This document shows, in pieces, positions 32,234-40,166 of a stretch of DNA of 64,000 nt; the first letter of the stretch is position 1; each line of letters starts with the position of its first letter. Position numbers and translations under genes: made by a program. Location: the NCBI GenBank assembly GCA_965218235.1, contig OZ244595.1, positions 1-64,000 on the forward strand. The letters run 5' to 3'. The notes below the pieces were generated by a model. The model saw only the letters and a list, made by a program, of their open reading frames with translations, searched no databases and was not told the origin of the DNA. This DNA comes from CADCWK01 sp965218235 (GTDB lineage: Bacteria > Chloroflexota > Chloroflexia > Thermomicrobiales > UBA6265).

Positions 32234-32944
32234 CTACGGAGTCGCCCGCGGCGTGGCAGCCGGCGTCGAGAACGCTTCGCTCACGACCGGCAGGACCTCG
32301 TCGACCAGCCACCGGTCATCGCCGTCGACGAAGGCGACCCAGAACAGCGCCGTAACGTCATCAGCCGTCGGACTCCTGATCGTCGATTCAAGGATCGCGC
32401 CGATCCGTCCATCCGGCAGGAGACGAGCATCGCGGATCGGGATCATCCCGACCGGCTGACTGCCTTCGATCGCGCCGAGCGGCACCGGGAAGCGGCCCAG
32501 AAGCTGCTGCGCCAGCTCCGGCTGCTCCTGGGCGGCCAGAGCGGCGTTGGCCAACTGGCCGATGTACTGGTCGCTGATCAACGCCAAGATCCGGAGCGGG
32601 TCGAACGCGTTGGCGCACGCGACCAGCTGCCGGACCGTGTCTGTGATCCCCTCCAGCTCCTCGTCAGTGACGGCCGGACCGTCGGGCAGGGTCGCTTCGT
32701 CGACCGGCTGGGTCGTGAAGAGTGGGCTGGACGGGTCGGCCCCACCCGCCGAACCAAGTAGGGTCGTGATTTCGGCCGGGGCGACCGTGCAATCGCTGGC
32801 CGTCGGGACATCGGTCGAAGGACTTGCGTCCTGGGCCACGACGCTGACGCTCGGCGCGAGGAGCATCAGCGCCAGTCCGAGCCCCGTCAGCGTTCGTCCA
32901 ATGTGGTGCCTCGTGCCGGCCGGTCGGTTCATCGCCTTGTCCAT
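32234..32944 (-). CDS. Secreted protein of unknown function
   Basis: 236 residues. The N-terminus has basic residues, then TLTGLGLALMLLAPSVSVVAQD, a clear Sec signal peptide with an Ala-x-Ala-type cleavage site near residue 37. A Thr/Pro/Ser linker follows. The mature domain (about 100-225; LVACANAFDPLRILALISDQYI, DVTALFWVAFVDGDDRWLVDEVLP) resembles the alpha+beta NTF2/SnoaL-like secreted proteins common in this type of genome, though the match is from general pattern only. ATG 32944 follows GGGGAGAG. The protein ends in a short Thr/Pro/Ala tail. No function is claimed. Confidence 0.8.
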   Translation of the reverse strand: MDKAMNRPAGTRHHIGRTLTGLGLALMLLAPSVSVVAQDASPSTDVPTASDCTVAPAEITTLLGSAGGADPSSPLFTTQPVDEATLPDGPAVTDEELEGITDTVRQLVACANAFDPLRILALISDQYIGQLANAALAAQEQPELAQQLLGRFPVPLGAIEGSQPVGMIPIRDARLLPDGRIGAILESTIRSPTADDVTALFWVAFVDGDDRWLVDEVLPVVSEAFSTPAATPRATP

Positions 32945-33065
32945 CGTCGCTCTCCCCACACGCAAGTTTCTTACGTCTCTCGAAGTCGGCCCATCGGACC
33001 ACTTTGTTCCCAGGTTGACGGTCCGTTGTGTTACCAGTGTCGCGAACGCGTTGCCCTCGCCTCGC

Positions 33066-33992
33066 TCACGACACGCCGAGGACCTCGTGGAACCGTTCCA
33101 GGAATCGATCCGAGTCGACACCGGTCGCGACCCTGACCCGACCCGAACCAACTGGACGCGTGCGCCCCTCCTGCTCGCCCATCGTGACGACGTCGACCTC
33201 GTCCAGTTCGACTGTCACGAGCGTCGGGTCCAGCGCGACGGCGACGGCCAGCGGGTCGTGCAGGTACAACTGCTCCAGCCCCCGGTCCTCGAAGGACATC
33301 CGGCTGATTCGGAGCGTCAGTTCGGCCGCGCGACCGCGGGTCGCAGCCTGACCGATCCCCCGCCAGATCTCCCGACGAAGCCCGACCCGCGTCGTGACGT
33401 CCAGCCCGATCAGGGTCAGGTCGTCGAAGCCCGCCGCGAGGACCTGAGCGGCGGCTTCCGGGTCCTCCCAGATGTTGAACTCGGCGTGCGGGGTGACGTT
33501 GCCGGGGACATGGTACGCGCCACCCATCACGACGACGCGTGGGATGAGCTCGGCGATCCGGGGTTCGACGTTGAGGGCGATCGCGAGGTTCGTCAGCGGC
33601 CCGACCGCGATCAACGTCATCTCGCCGGGCCGCTCCCGCGCCAGCCGCACGATCGTCGCCGGTCCCGGCGCCACCTCGGATTGCCGTGAACTGGTCGGCA
33701 GGTCAGCGCCACCCAGACCGTCCTCCCCATGCACATGCGACGCCGCCCGGTGCGGCCGGGCGAGCGGGTGCGTCGCCCCGCGGTGGACCGGAACGTCCTC
33801 GTGGCCGAGGAACGACAGGACGTTGAGCGTGTTGGTCGTCGCCCGGTATACGTCGATGTTGCCGGCGACCGCCGTGACCGCCACCAGATCGAGACCGGCG
33901 CTGTCGACGGCGAAGGCCAGCGCCAGCGCATCGTCGATGCCGGTATCGACATCGATGATGACTGGCTGGCCAGCCGAACCACGACTCGTCAT
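33066..33992 (-). CDS. Nucleoside hydrolase (inosine-uridine preferring family)
   Basis: Hydrolyses the N-glycosidic bond of ribonucleosides in purine/pyrimidine salvage. The calcium-binding signature IIDVDTGIDDALAL lies at residues about 10-23. Further family segments are AVTAVAGNIDVYRAT, VHRGATHPLARP, LIAVGPLTNLAIAL and VVMGGAYHVPGNVTPHAEFNIWEDPEAAAQVL. It has 308 residues, normal. ATG 33992 has GGGGAGC upstream and starts 26 nt after the glycerate kinase, so it is the last gene of the dksA-lspA-rluD run. Confidence 0.93.
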   Translation of the reverse strand: MTSRGSAGQPVIIDVDTGIDDALALAFAVDSAGLDLVAVTAVAGNIDVYRATTNTLNVLSFLGHEDVPVHRGATHPLARPHRAASHVHGEDGLGGADLPTSSRQSEVAPGPATIVRLARERPGEMTLIAVGPLTNLAIALNVEPRIAELIPRVVVMGGAYHVPGNVTPHAEFNIWEDPEAAAQVLAAGFDDLTLIGLDVTTRVGLRREIWRGIGQAATRGRAAELTLRISRMSFEDRGLEQLYLHDPLAVAVALDPTLVTVELDEVDVVTMGEQEGRTRPVGSGRVRVATGVDSDRFLERFHEVLGVS

Positions 33993-34018
33993 TGTCTTGC
34001 TCCCCGCGCGGACGACAC

Positions 34019-35374
34019 TCAACGGTCGGTGGGCCGCACCCGAACACCGATGTACAGATCGTTGACGTTCGTCCCTGTCGGTCCTGGTGAGACCAGTCCT
34101 CCGGCGGCGATGAAGCAGGTCAGGCTGTCATTCTGGCGCAACGCGCGGTCCGGGTCGATCCCCGCCGCCTGGATACGCTCGACGGTCTCGGCGTCGGCGA
34201 TCGCCCCGGCCGCCCCGGTCAGCGCGTCCTGCCCATCCGTCGCCAGACTGGCGATGATCCAGTCGCGGTCGTCGAAGCGCGTCTCGGCCAGGTGAATCGC
34301 CGCGGCCAGGGCGAACTCGGTGTTGCGGCCGCCGGCACCATCGCCCCGGACCGTCACGGTGGCCTCGCCGCCGCCGATCACCACGTCGACGTCAGCATCC
34401 GCGGAGCGACAGGTCCGAACGAATGCCGCACCAAGCTCGGCCGCCTCACCCTCCCGGCCCTCCCACTCACCGGGGCAAGCGACGGTCAGGCCGGTCTCGC
34501 TGGCGGAACCGGCGATCGCCCTGACGGCGCGGGCATTGTCTCCAATGAAGACCGGCGTCATCGATGGACCGAGAGAAGACGAAGGAACCGCAGCGAAACG
34601 GTTGAGGAGGGACATGACGGCGTCCGGAATTCGCTGGCTGAGACCGCACCGATGCACGACCGAGAGCGCCGCGCCCGCCTGATCGGCGAGCGGCGGGCCG
34701 GGGATGGTAGCCCCGCTGGCGATGGTGCCGAGGTCGTTGCCGATGACGTCCGACAGGATCAGCGGATAGACCGGCGCGCGGCTCGCCGCCAGCAGCCCAC
34801 CGGCCTTGATCCGGCTCAGCGGCCGGCGGACCGTGTTCAGCTCCCCGATCGTCGCCCCGGCCCGGAGCAGCAGGTCGGTCGCCGTTCTCAGATCGGCCAG
34901 GGCGAGCGGCGGCCGGAGCGCCTCGGCCAGCGACGACCCGCCGCCGGAGATCAGGGCGATGACGATATCGTCAGTTCTGGCCGAGCCAACCAGATCAAGC
35001 AAACGCTCGCCGGCCAGGAGCGACCGCTCGTCAGGAAGCGGATGGGCGGCCTCGATGACTTCGATCCGCTCCGGGCACCAAGGATCGCGGTGGCCGTCCT
35101 TCGTCACGACGAGGCCACTCAGGATGAGATCGCCCAGGGACTGCTCAGTCGCCCAGGCCATGCGGGTCGCGGCCTTTCCCATCCCGACAACGACCACCTG
35201 ACCCGTCAGCGGGACACATTCCTGACCGATGGTCAGACGCCCCCCGTCCCAGGCAAGCGCCGCCGCTGTCACCATAGCCGGATCCACCGCCGCAATCGCG
35301 GCGGCGTAGAGAGCGGCGACGAGATGATGTCCAGGCTGGTAGCGAGAGGGGACCGGTATCATCGCCGGAATCAT
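34019..35374 (-). CDS. Glycerate 2-kinase (MOFRL family)
   Basis: A class II glycerate kinase producing 2-phosphoglycerate, feeding glycolysis from glycerate. It has the N-terminal DUF4147 domain (VVVGMGKAATRMAWATE; IEVIEAAHPLPDERSLLAGERLLDL; LISGGGSSLAEAL) and the C-terminal MOFRL domain (VIGGGEATVTVRGDGAGGRNTEFAL; ATDGQDALTGAAGAI). It has 451 residues. The open frame extends upstream to 35848, but ATG 35374 overlaps the rluD stop as ATGA, a classical coupling, and the fold begins there. Confidence 0.92.
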   Translation of the reverse strand: MIPAMIPVPSRYQPGHHLVAALYAAAIAAVDPAMVTAAALAWDGGRLTIGQECVPLTGQVVVVGMGKAATRMAWATEQSLGDLILSGLVVTKDGHRDPWCPERIEVIEAAHPLPDERSLLAGERLLDLVGSARTDDIVIALISGGGSSLAEALRPPLALADLRTATDLLLRAGATIGELNTVRRPLSRIKAGGLLAASRAPVYPLILSDVIGNDLGTIASGATIPGPPLADQAGAALSVVHRCGLSQRIPDAVMSLLNRFAAVPSSSLGPSMTPVFIGDNARAVRAIAGSASETGLTVACPGEWEGREGEAAELGAAFVRTCRSADADVDVVIGGGEATVTVRGDGAGGRNTEFALAAAIHLAETRFDDRDWIIASLATDGQDALTGAAGAIADAETVERIQAAGIDPDRALRQNDSLTCFIAAGGLVSPGPTGTNVNDLYIGVRVRPTDR

Positions 35375-36603
35375 CGATGCGCCGGTGCGGTGCGCTCGTT
35401 CTCCTGCCGGATCCGCCCAAGGGCCTTGGACAGATCGACCGGCAGTGGCGACTCGAACCGCACCCGCGTCCCATCGGGAAGATCGAACGCGAGGGCGGCG
35501 GCGTGGAGGAACTGGCGGCGGACCCGGTTGTCGGTCCGCTTGCCGTCGGCCCGGAGGCGACCGTAAACCTCGTCGCCGATGATCGGGTGCTTGATGAAGG
35601 CGGCGTGAACCCGGATCTGATGCGTCCGGCCGGTCTCGATCTCGGCCTCGACCAGCGTCAGGTTCGCATTCTGGAACCGCTCGGTCGCCCGGAGGTGCGT
35701 GACGGCGTTGCGCCCGGCCGGAATCACCGCCATTCGCTGGCGCTGCATCGGGTCCCGCCCGATCGGGGCGTCGATGGTGACGACGTCGTCCTCGAGCAGC
35801 CCGAGAACCAGCGCGATGTAGCGCTTCTCTACCGTCCGCGCTTCCCATTGCGCGACGAGGCTGTTCCGGGCCCGGTCGTTCTTCGCGGCGACGATCAGGC
35901 CCGAGGTGTCCTTGTCGAGCCGGTGAACGATCCCCGGCCGCAATGACCCGCCGACCGTCATGTCCGGCGCGTGGTGGATCAGACCGTTGACCAGCGTTCC
36001 GGACGCGTGGCCAGGGGCGGGATGAACCACCAGCCCGGCCGGCTTGTTCAGGACGATGACGTCGTCGTCCTCGTAGACGATGTCGAGGTCCATCGCCTCG
36101 GGCAGGAGTTCATCGACGACCGGGGCTGGCACCTCGACGACGATCACCTCGCCCGGAGTGAGCTTGAACGCCGATCGCCGGGTCTGCCCGTCGACCCTGA
36201 CCTGCCCCTCGTCGATCAGTTGCTGAAGGTAGGACCGGCTCAGGTCGCCGACCTCCCGGGCGATGTACTTGTCGAGCCGCATCCCGATGTCGACGCGTTC
36301 CGGTCGCAGTTCGATCGTCCTCGCGCTGGCAGCCGGCCCCGCCGCATTGGCCTGGGTGTTTTCGCCGGCATCCTCGAAGAGATCGCCGTCCTCGCCGACT
36401 TCATCGAGGTCGAACAGGACGGCCTCGACCTCGCCGCCGATGCTCACCTCGCGTCCGGAGACGGCGGCGTGGTCGACAGGCTCCTCCGGGCGCTCAGCCT
36501 CGTCCGGCGGGATGGTGAAGGGATTGCGGACATCGAGCCGGCGCTTGCGGCTGGCGATCCGGCGGCGCAGATTGCTACTGGTGCTGGACGTATTTTCGGT
36601 CAT
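35371..36603 (-). CDS. rluD: Ribosomal large subunit pseudouridine synthase, RluD family
   Basis: Modifies uridines of 23S rRNA (helix 69 in E. coli RluD). An S4 RNA-binding domain (MRLDKYIAREVGDLSRSYLQQLIDEG) is followed by the synthase domain with LNKPAGLVVHPAPGH, the catalytic-Asp motif GIVHRLDKDTSGLIV, and GRTHQIRVH. Before the S4 domain there is a roughly 100-residue acidic and basic extension (for example VEAVLFDLDEVGEDGDLFED) not seen in E. coli RluD. It starts 6 nt after lspA, the usual pairing, and overlaps the next gene by 4 nt. Confidence 0.94.
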   Translation of the reverse strand: MTENTSSTSSNLRRRIASRKRRLDVRNPFTIPPDEAERPEEPVDHAAVSGREVSIGGEVEAVLFDLDEVGEDGDLFEDAGENTQANAAGPAASARTIELRPERVDIGMRLDKYIAREVGDLSRSYLQQLIDEGQVRVDGQTRRSAFKLTPGEVIVVEVPAPVVDELLPEAMDLDIVYEDDDVIVLNKPAGLVVHPAPGHASGTLVNGLIHHAPDMTVGGSLRPGIVHRLDKDTSGLIVAAKNDRARNSLVAQWEARTVEKRYIALVLGLLEDDVVTIDAPIGRDPMQRQRMAVIPAGRNAVTHLRATERFQNANLTLVEAEIETGRTHQIRVHAAFIKHPIIGDEVYGRLRADGKRTDNRVRRQFLHAAALAFDLPDGTRVRFESPLPVDLSKALGRIRQENERTAPAHR

Positions 36604-36609
36604 CTGTCG

Positions 36610-37212
36610 CTACTTCCCGTTGGTACTGGACGAGGGCGTGCGGTCGTCGCCGGTTCGGTCGCCCAACACCGGCGACGAGCTCTCGGCCGTCATCAGGGGG
36701 GCGGTCGCGTACTCATCTCCGCTCAGTCTCCAGGCCAGCAAGAGTACCCCGACCGTGATTGCGCTGTCGGCCACATTGAACCGGGGCCACGGGCCGATGG
36801 CGATGAAGTCAGTCACATAGCCATGGGAAAGGCGATCGACCACGTTGCCGACCGCCCCGCCGACCAGCAGGCCAAGGCCTGCCTGGAGCCACCGGGACGG
36901 AGCGGGGCTCCGGGCGTAGATTGCCAGCATCAGGACGACGACCGCGACGGCGATGACGGAGAGGAGCACGCCGTAGCCCACCAGCGACCCGAATGCCGCG
37001 CCTCGATTCTCGACGTAGTGCAGGCCCAGCCAGCCAGCGCCGAGGTCCCAGCGAGGGCCGCCGGCATGGCCGGGAAGCCAACCGCGAATCAGCGCCTTCG
37101 TCGTCTGGTCGAGCAGCACGACGCTCGCCGCGATGCAGACTAGAACCAGCCAGCGCCGGCCTCTGATCTGGCTCCGGTCACCGCCGAACGATCGCCCGTT
37201 CCCGTCCGTCAT
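36610..37212 (-). CDS. lspA: Lipoprotein signal peptidase (signal peptidase II)
   Basis: An inner-membrane aspartyl protease removing signal peptides from diacylglyceryl-prolipoproteins. It has 200 residues with four transmembrane helices. Conserved blocks are LDQTTKALI (helix 1 end), VENRGAAFG, GGAVGNVVDRL (catalytic Asp), and RFNVADSAITVGV (second catalytic Asp). A hydrophilic Ser/Thr/Asp-rich tail of about 35 residues is additional. It lies between the DksA-like gene (28 nt upstream) and rluD (6 nt downstream). Confidence 0.95.
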   Translation of the reverse strand: MTDGNGRSFGGDRSQIRGRRWLVLVCIAASVVLLDQTTKALIRGWLPGHAGGPRWDLGAGWLGLHYVENRGAAFGSLVGYGVLLSVIAVAVVVLMLAIYARSPAPSRWLQAGLGLLVGGAVGNVVDRLSHGYVTDFIAIGPWPRFNVADSAITVGVLLLAWRLSGDEYATAPLMTAESSSPVLGDRTGDDRTPSSSTNGK

Positions 37213-37240
37213 GCTGGCCAGCGTCGCCGTTCGGCGCAGG

Positions 37241-37630
37241 TCACGAGTTGTCCATCGGCATCTGGCCGCGCTCGTTCTCCGCCTGCTCGTCGACGTCGAA
37301 CTCGACCCATGGGAACGCTTCGAGGCGCTCGGGATTGATCGGCTTTCCGCTTCGCTGGCTCAACCCGTAGGTCCCATCGTCCATCCGCTTGAGGGCGGCG
37401 TCGATCTGGCTCATCTGCTCCGTCAGGTCCATCGACATCGTTATCACCCGTTCCTGCTCGGCGACGTCGGTGCCACTGTCCGCCGGGTGATTGCTCTGAC
37501 CGCCTCCCTCGGCATCCTCGTCCTGAGAGAGGTCCTTCGCCTGACCGGACAGGCTCTCCAACTGCTCGACGAGGTCCGCTCGCCGGCGCTCCAGGTCCCC
37601 GCGCAGCTTCTCCAGCATCGATGCATCCAT
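37241..37630 (-). CDS. DksA/TraR-type protein lacking the zinc cysteines
   Basis: 129 residues with the DksA/TraR layout: an N-terminal coiled-coil (about 5-40), an acidic turn (DLSQDEDAEGGGQ), a second helix (ERVITMSMDLTEQMSQIDAALKRMDDGTYG) and the short C-terminal zinc-finger region. Where relatives have C-x2-C and a second Cys pair, the sequence reads YGLSQRSGKPI and EFDVDEQ, so all four zinc ligands are lost. Proteins of this shape act in the RNA polymerase secondary channel; that role here is inferred. AAGGAG lies 7 nt before ATG 37630. It heads the operon with lspA and rluD, a common place for TraR-like genes. Confidence 0.88.
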   Translation of the reverse strand: MDASMLEKLRGDLERRRADLVEQLESLSGQAKDLSQDEDAEGGGQSNHPADSGTDVAEQERVITMSMDLTEQMSQIDAALKRMDDGTYGLSQRSGKPINPERLEAFPWVEFDVDEQAENERGQMPMDNS

Positions 37631-37739
37631 GATTCACTCCTTCTTCGGTGTATCGACATTTCGGGCTCCGCGTCACGCGGGCCTCACCACCCGACTATCG
37701 CACGGCCGGGACCGCAGCCGGACGGGGCAACCAGCCTCC

Positions 37740-37745
37740 TATACT
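37740..37745 (+). promoter_or_regulatory. Probable -10 box upstream of murG
   Basis: TATACT at 37740-37745, about 70 nt before the murG start, in the divergent dksA/murG intergenic region. No -35 match. Confidence 0.4.
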
Positions 37746-37814
37746 GACGAATCGAAGCGCAGACGATCCACGACCGCGCGGTTCGCCGAATCGATGGCCC
37801 CGAGAGGAACCTTG

Positions 37815-39023
37815 ATGGCCGATACCGGTATGTCATCCCCCACGCATCGGAGCCAGGGCCGCAAGGTAGCGTACCGGCCCTGGGACGGTGACCGGCCGCT
37901 GCGGCTGATCATCGCCGGCGGTGGCACGGGCGGGCACGTCCTGCCGGCCGTGGCAGTACTGGAGGAGCTCGTCCGGCGCAACATCCAGCTGGACTGCCTC
38001 TGGGTCGGGTCGGCGGACGGTGTCGAGCGCCGGGCCGCTACGGACGCCGGCATCTCGTTCCGGACGGTCCAGACGGGCAAGCTGCGGCGCTACCCAAGCA
38101 TGAGGACGGCCCGCGACGCCGTCCGGATCCCGGTCGGCATCGTCCAGGCGGCCCGGATCGTTCGTGGTTTCCGGCCAGATGTGATCCTCTCGACCGGCGG
38201 CTTCGTCAGCGTCCCGACGGTCATCGGTGCCCGTCGCTCCGGCCCAATCGTCACCCATGAGCAGACCGCCATCCTCGGTCTGGCCACCAGGATCAACCTC
38301 CGCTTCGGCTGCACCCTCGCGATCTCCTACCCGGAAACAGCCGCGATCGCCGAGGGGAAGGCCTCCCGCGTCGAGCTGACCGGCAACCCGATCCGGGCCT
38401 CCCTGCAGGGCGGTGACGCCGAGCGGGGCCGGGCGGCGTTCGGTCTCTCGCCCGATCTACCGATCCTGACAGTGATGGGCGGAGCGAAGGGGGCGACGCC
38501 GGTTAACCAGCGGGTTCGCGACCTGCTGCCCGGCCTGCTCGACCAGGTTCAGGTCGTCCATCAGACGGGCCCGGCCGCCGACGGCAACGACGATGCAGCC
38601 GGGCTCGCCGCGCTCCGGTCATCCTGGCCGGAGGGGAGCAAGCACCACTACGTCGTCCGCGACTTCATCCGGGAGGAGATGCCCGATGTCTATGCGATGA
38701 CCGATCTCGTCCTGGCTCGGGCTGGTGCCGGGACGGTCGCCGAGCTGGCCGGGCTCGGAATTCCCTCGATTCTGATCCCGCTGCCACACGCCGGCGGCGA
38801 TGAGCAGACCCGCAACGCCGACGTCCTGGCCCAGGCCGGGGCAGCGGTCAGGCTCACACAGGATGAGGCGACCCCGGACAGACTGAAGGAGACGATCCTG
38901 TCGATCCTCAACGATCGTTCGCGCCGCCAGGGTATGGCGGATGCCGCGCGGTCGCTGGGCAACCTCGACGCCGCCGCCCGCCTGACCGACCTCCTCATCG
39001 AACTCGCCAGCGCCCCCGGATGA
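37815..39023 (+). CDS. murG: UDP-N-acetylglucosamine--undecaprenyl-pyrophosphoryl-MurNAc transferase (MurG family)
   Basis: Adds GlcNAc to lipid I to form lipid II at the cytoplasmic face of the membrane. A GT28 fold: N-terminal LIIAGGGTGGHVLPAVAVLEEL (about 33-54), HEQTAILGLATRINLRF, LTVMGGAKGATPVNQRV, and the nucleotide-sugar site ARAGAGTVAELAGLG through ILIPLPHAGGDEQTRNA. It has 402 residues, about 40 longer than usual at the N-terminus. ATG 37815 follows GAGAGG; an alternative ATG at 37794 is in frame. It stands alone, away from any division/cell-wall cluster, so a second copy or another GT28 role is conceivable. Confidence 0.88.
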   Translation: MADTGMSSPTHRSQGRKVAYRPWDGDRPLRLIIAGGGTGGHVLPAVAVLEELVRRNIQLDCLWVGSADGVERRAATDAGISFRTVQTGKLRRYPSMRTARDAVRIPVGIVQAARIVRGFRPDVILSTGGFVSVPTVIGARRSGPIVTHEQTAILGLATRINLRFGCTLAISYPETAAIAEGKASRVELTGNPIRASLQGGDAERGRAAFGLSPDLPILTVMGGAKGATPVNQRVRDLLPGLLDQVQVVHQTGPAADGNDDAAGLAALRSSWPEGSKHHYVVRDFIREEMPDVYAMTDLVLARAGAGTVAELAGLGIPSILIPLPHAGGDEQTRNADVLAQAGAAVRLTQDEATPDRLKETILSILNDRSRRQGMADAARSLGNLDAAARLTDLLIELASAPG

Positions 39024-39078
39024 TGGCCACGTCGCGAATCGACCATGCAGCCAATCCCACCAGCAAAGGCAGATCCTG

Positions 39079-39684
39079 ATGGTGTTCCGATCCCTCGGCT
39101 TTCGCCGGCCCGAAGTCGACCCCGCCCTCGCCGCCCGCACACCGCCGGGCCAGTATCTGACCGAGCGCTGGCCGGTCCTGCACTATGGCTCGATCCCGCG
39201 CTTTGACGAGTCGCTCTGGTCATTCAAGCTTACCGGCAGTGTCGAGCACGAGCTCACGTTCACCTGGGCCGAGTTCCAGAAGCTCCCGATGACGACGACC
39301 CATGCCGACATGCACTGCGTCACCCGCTGGAGCAAGCTCGACAACGACTGGCGTGGCGTATCAGCGCGCGAGCTGATCCGGCGGGCCGGGGTGAAGCCGG
39401 AGACGACCTTCGTCCAGTTCATCTGCGAGGCCAACTACACTACGAGCATCCCGTACGAGACGTTCGACCGGGATGACGTCCTGCTGGCCCTGAGCCACAA
39501 CGATGACTGGCTCACGCCTGAGCACGGCTTCCCGCTCCGGGCGGTCGTCCCGCCACTCTATGCCTGGAAGAGCGCCAAATGGATTCGACAGATCCGATTC
39601 CTGACCGAGGACGAGCTCGGCTTCTGGGAGCGCTACGGCTACAACAACCACGCCGACCCCTGGCGGGAAGAGCGTTTCTCCTAA
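39079..39684 (+). CDS. Molybdopterin-dependent oxidoreductase, sulfite-oxidase-like fold
   Basis: A 201-residue compact version of the sulfite oxidase/YedY catalytic domain. The conserved molybdenum-ligand cysteine is in MHCVTRWSKLDNDWRGV (Cys 80). Other family blocks are FTWAEFQKLP, FICEANYTTSIPYE, HGFPLRAVVPPLYAWKSAKWIRQIRFL and the final GFWERYGYNNHADPWREERF, which is typical of a soluble subgroup. There is no signal peptide, so it should be cytosolic unless partnered. A membrane cytochrome subunit is not adjacent. The substrate is unknown. Confidence 0.9.
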   Translation: MVFRSLGFRRPEVDPALAARTPPGQYLTERWPVLHYGSIPRFDESLWSFKLTGSVEHELTFTWAEFQKLPMTTTHADMHCVTRWSKLDNDWRGVSARELIRRAGVKPETTFVQFICEANYTTSIPYETFDRDDVLLALSHNDDWLTPEHGFPLRAVVPPLYAWKSAKWIRQIRFLTEDELGFWERYGYNNHADPWREERFS

Positions 39685-40166
39685 CGGGCCAATTGATTCA
39701 GCCGTAGACTCGGCCGCCGCAGCGGAGACCGTGACGTAGGGCCACCCGCTCTCGCCACACTGGCGGTGCCCATTCCGATGGGGAGTGGACTCTCGCTTCG
39801 CTGGCCTCTCCTGGCCGCCTCTCGCTTCGCTGGCAGGGAAGCGAGAGGCGGGAACGGGGTACGCCATCGCCATATGACCTTGAATCCGGTCGATCGCAAA
39901 CACCGGGACCGCTGCGCGGTACTGCGCCTTGCGGCGCGGACAAGGCAAGCCATGTCCCTACGACACTGGTGATGGTAATTGTTTGCGGGTCACAGCCATA
40001 ACGCCAGCCAGAGCGGCTCGTCGGCCGGATTGGACCCAACAGCAGCCGAACCAGTCCTCCCAACGAGTCCGACCGTATTCACCACAGACCTCACATGCAT
40101 TACCTGTTACGACGACAGACGCTGGCTGACGTGAAGATGTAAATCCCGGCGCGCTCGTCCGCAACC
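39685..40166. other. Intergenic region with repeats
   Basis: 482 nt without a convincing gene. It holds a tandem pair CTCTCGCTTCGCTGGC (39790-39805 and 39820-39835) and the hairpin at 39816-39850. Near 39915-39965 the minus strand reads GTAGGGACATGGCTTGCCTT in a context of short inverted repeats, reminiscent of degenerate miniature repeats; a copy search of the genome is needed. Confidence 0.5.
39816..39850. terminator. Hairpin downstream of the molybdopterin oxidoreductase
   Basis: CGCCTCTCGCTTC (39816-39828) pairs with GAAGCGAGAGGCG (39838-39850), 13 bp, loop of 9. No U-tract. Confidence 0.65.

Noticed and set aside
37629..37814. Longer MurG start overlapping the dksA-like gene start region
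   Set aside because: The upstream codons have no family similarity and overlap the divergent promoter region; ATG 37815 has a ribosome-binding site.
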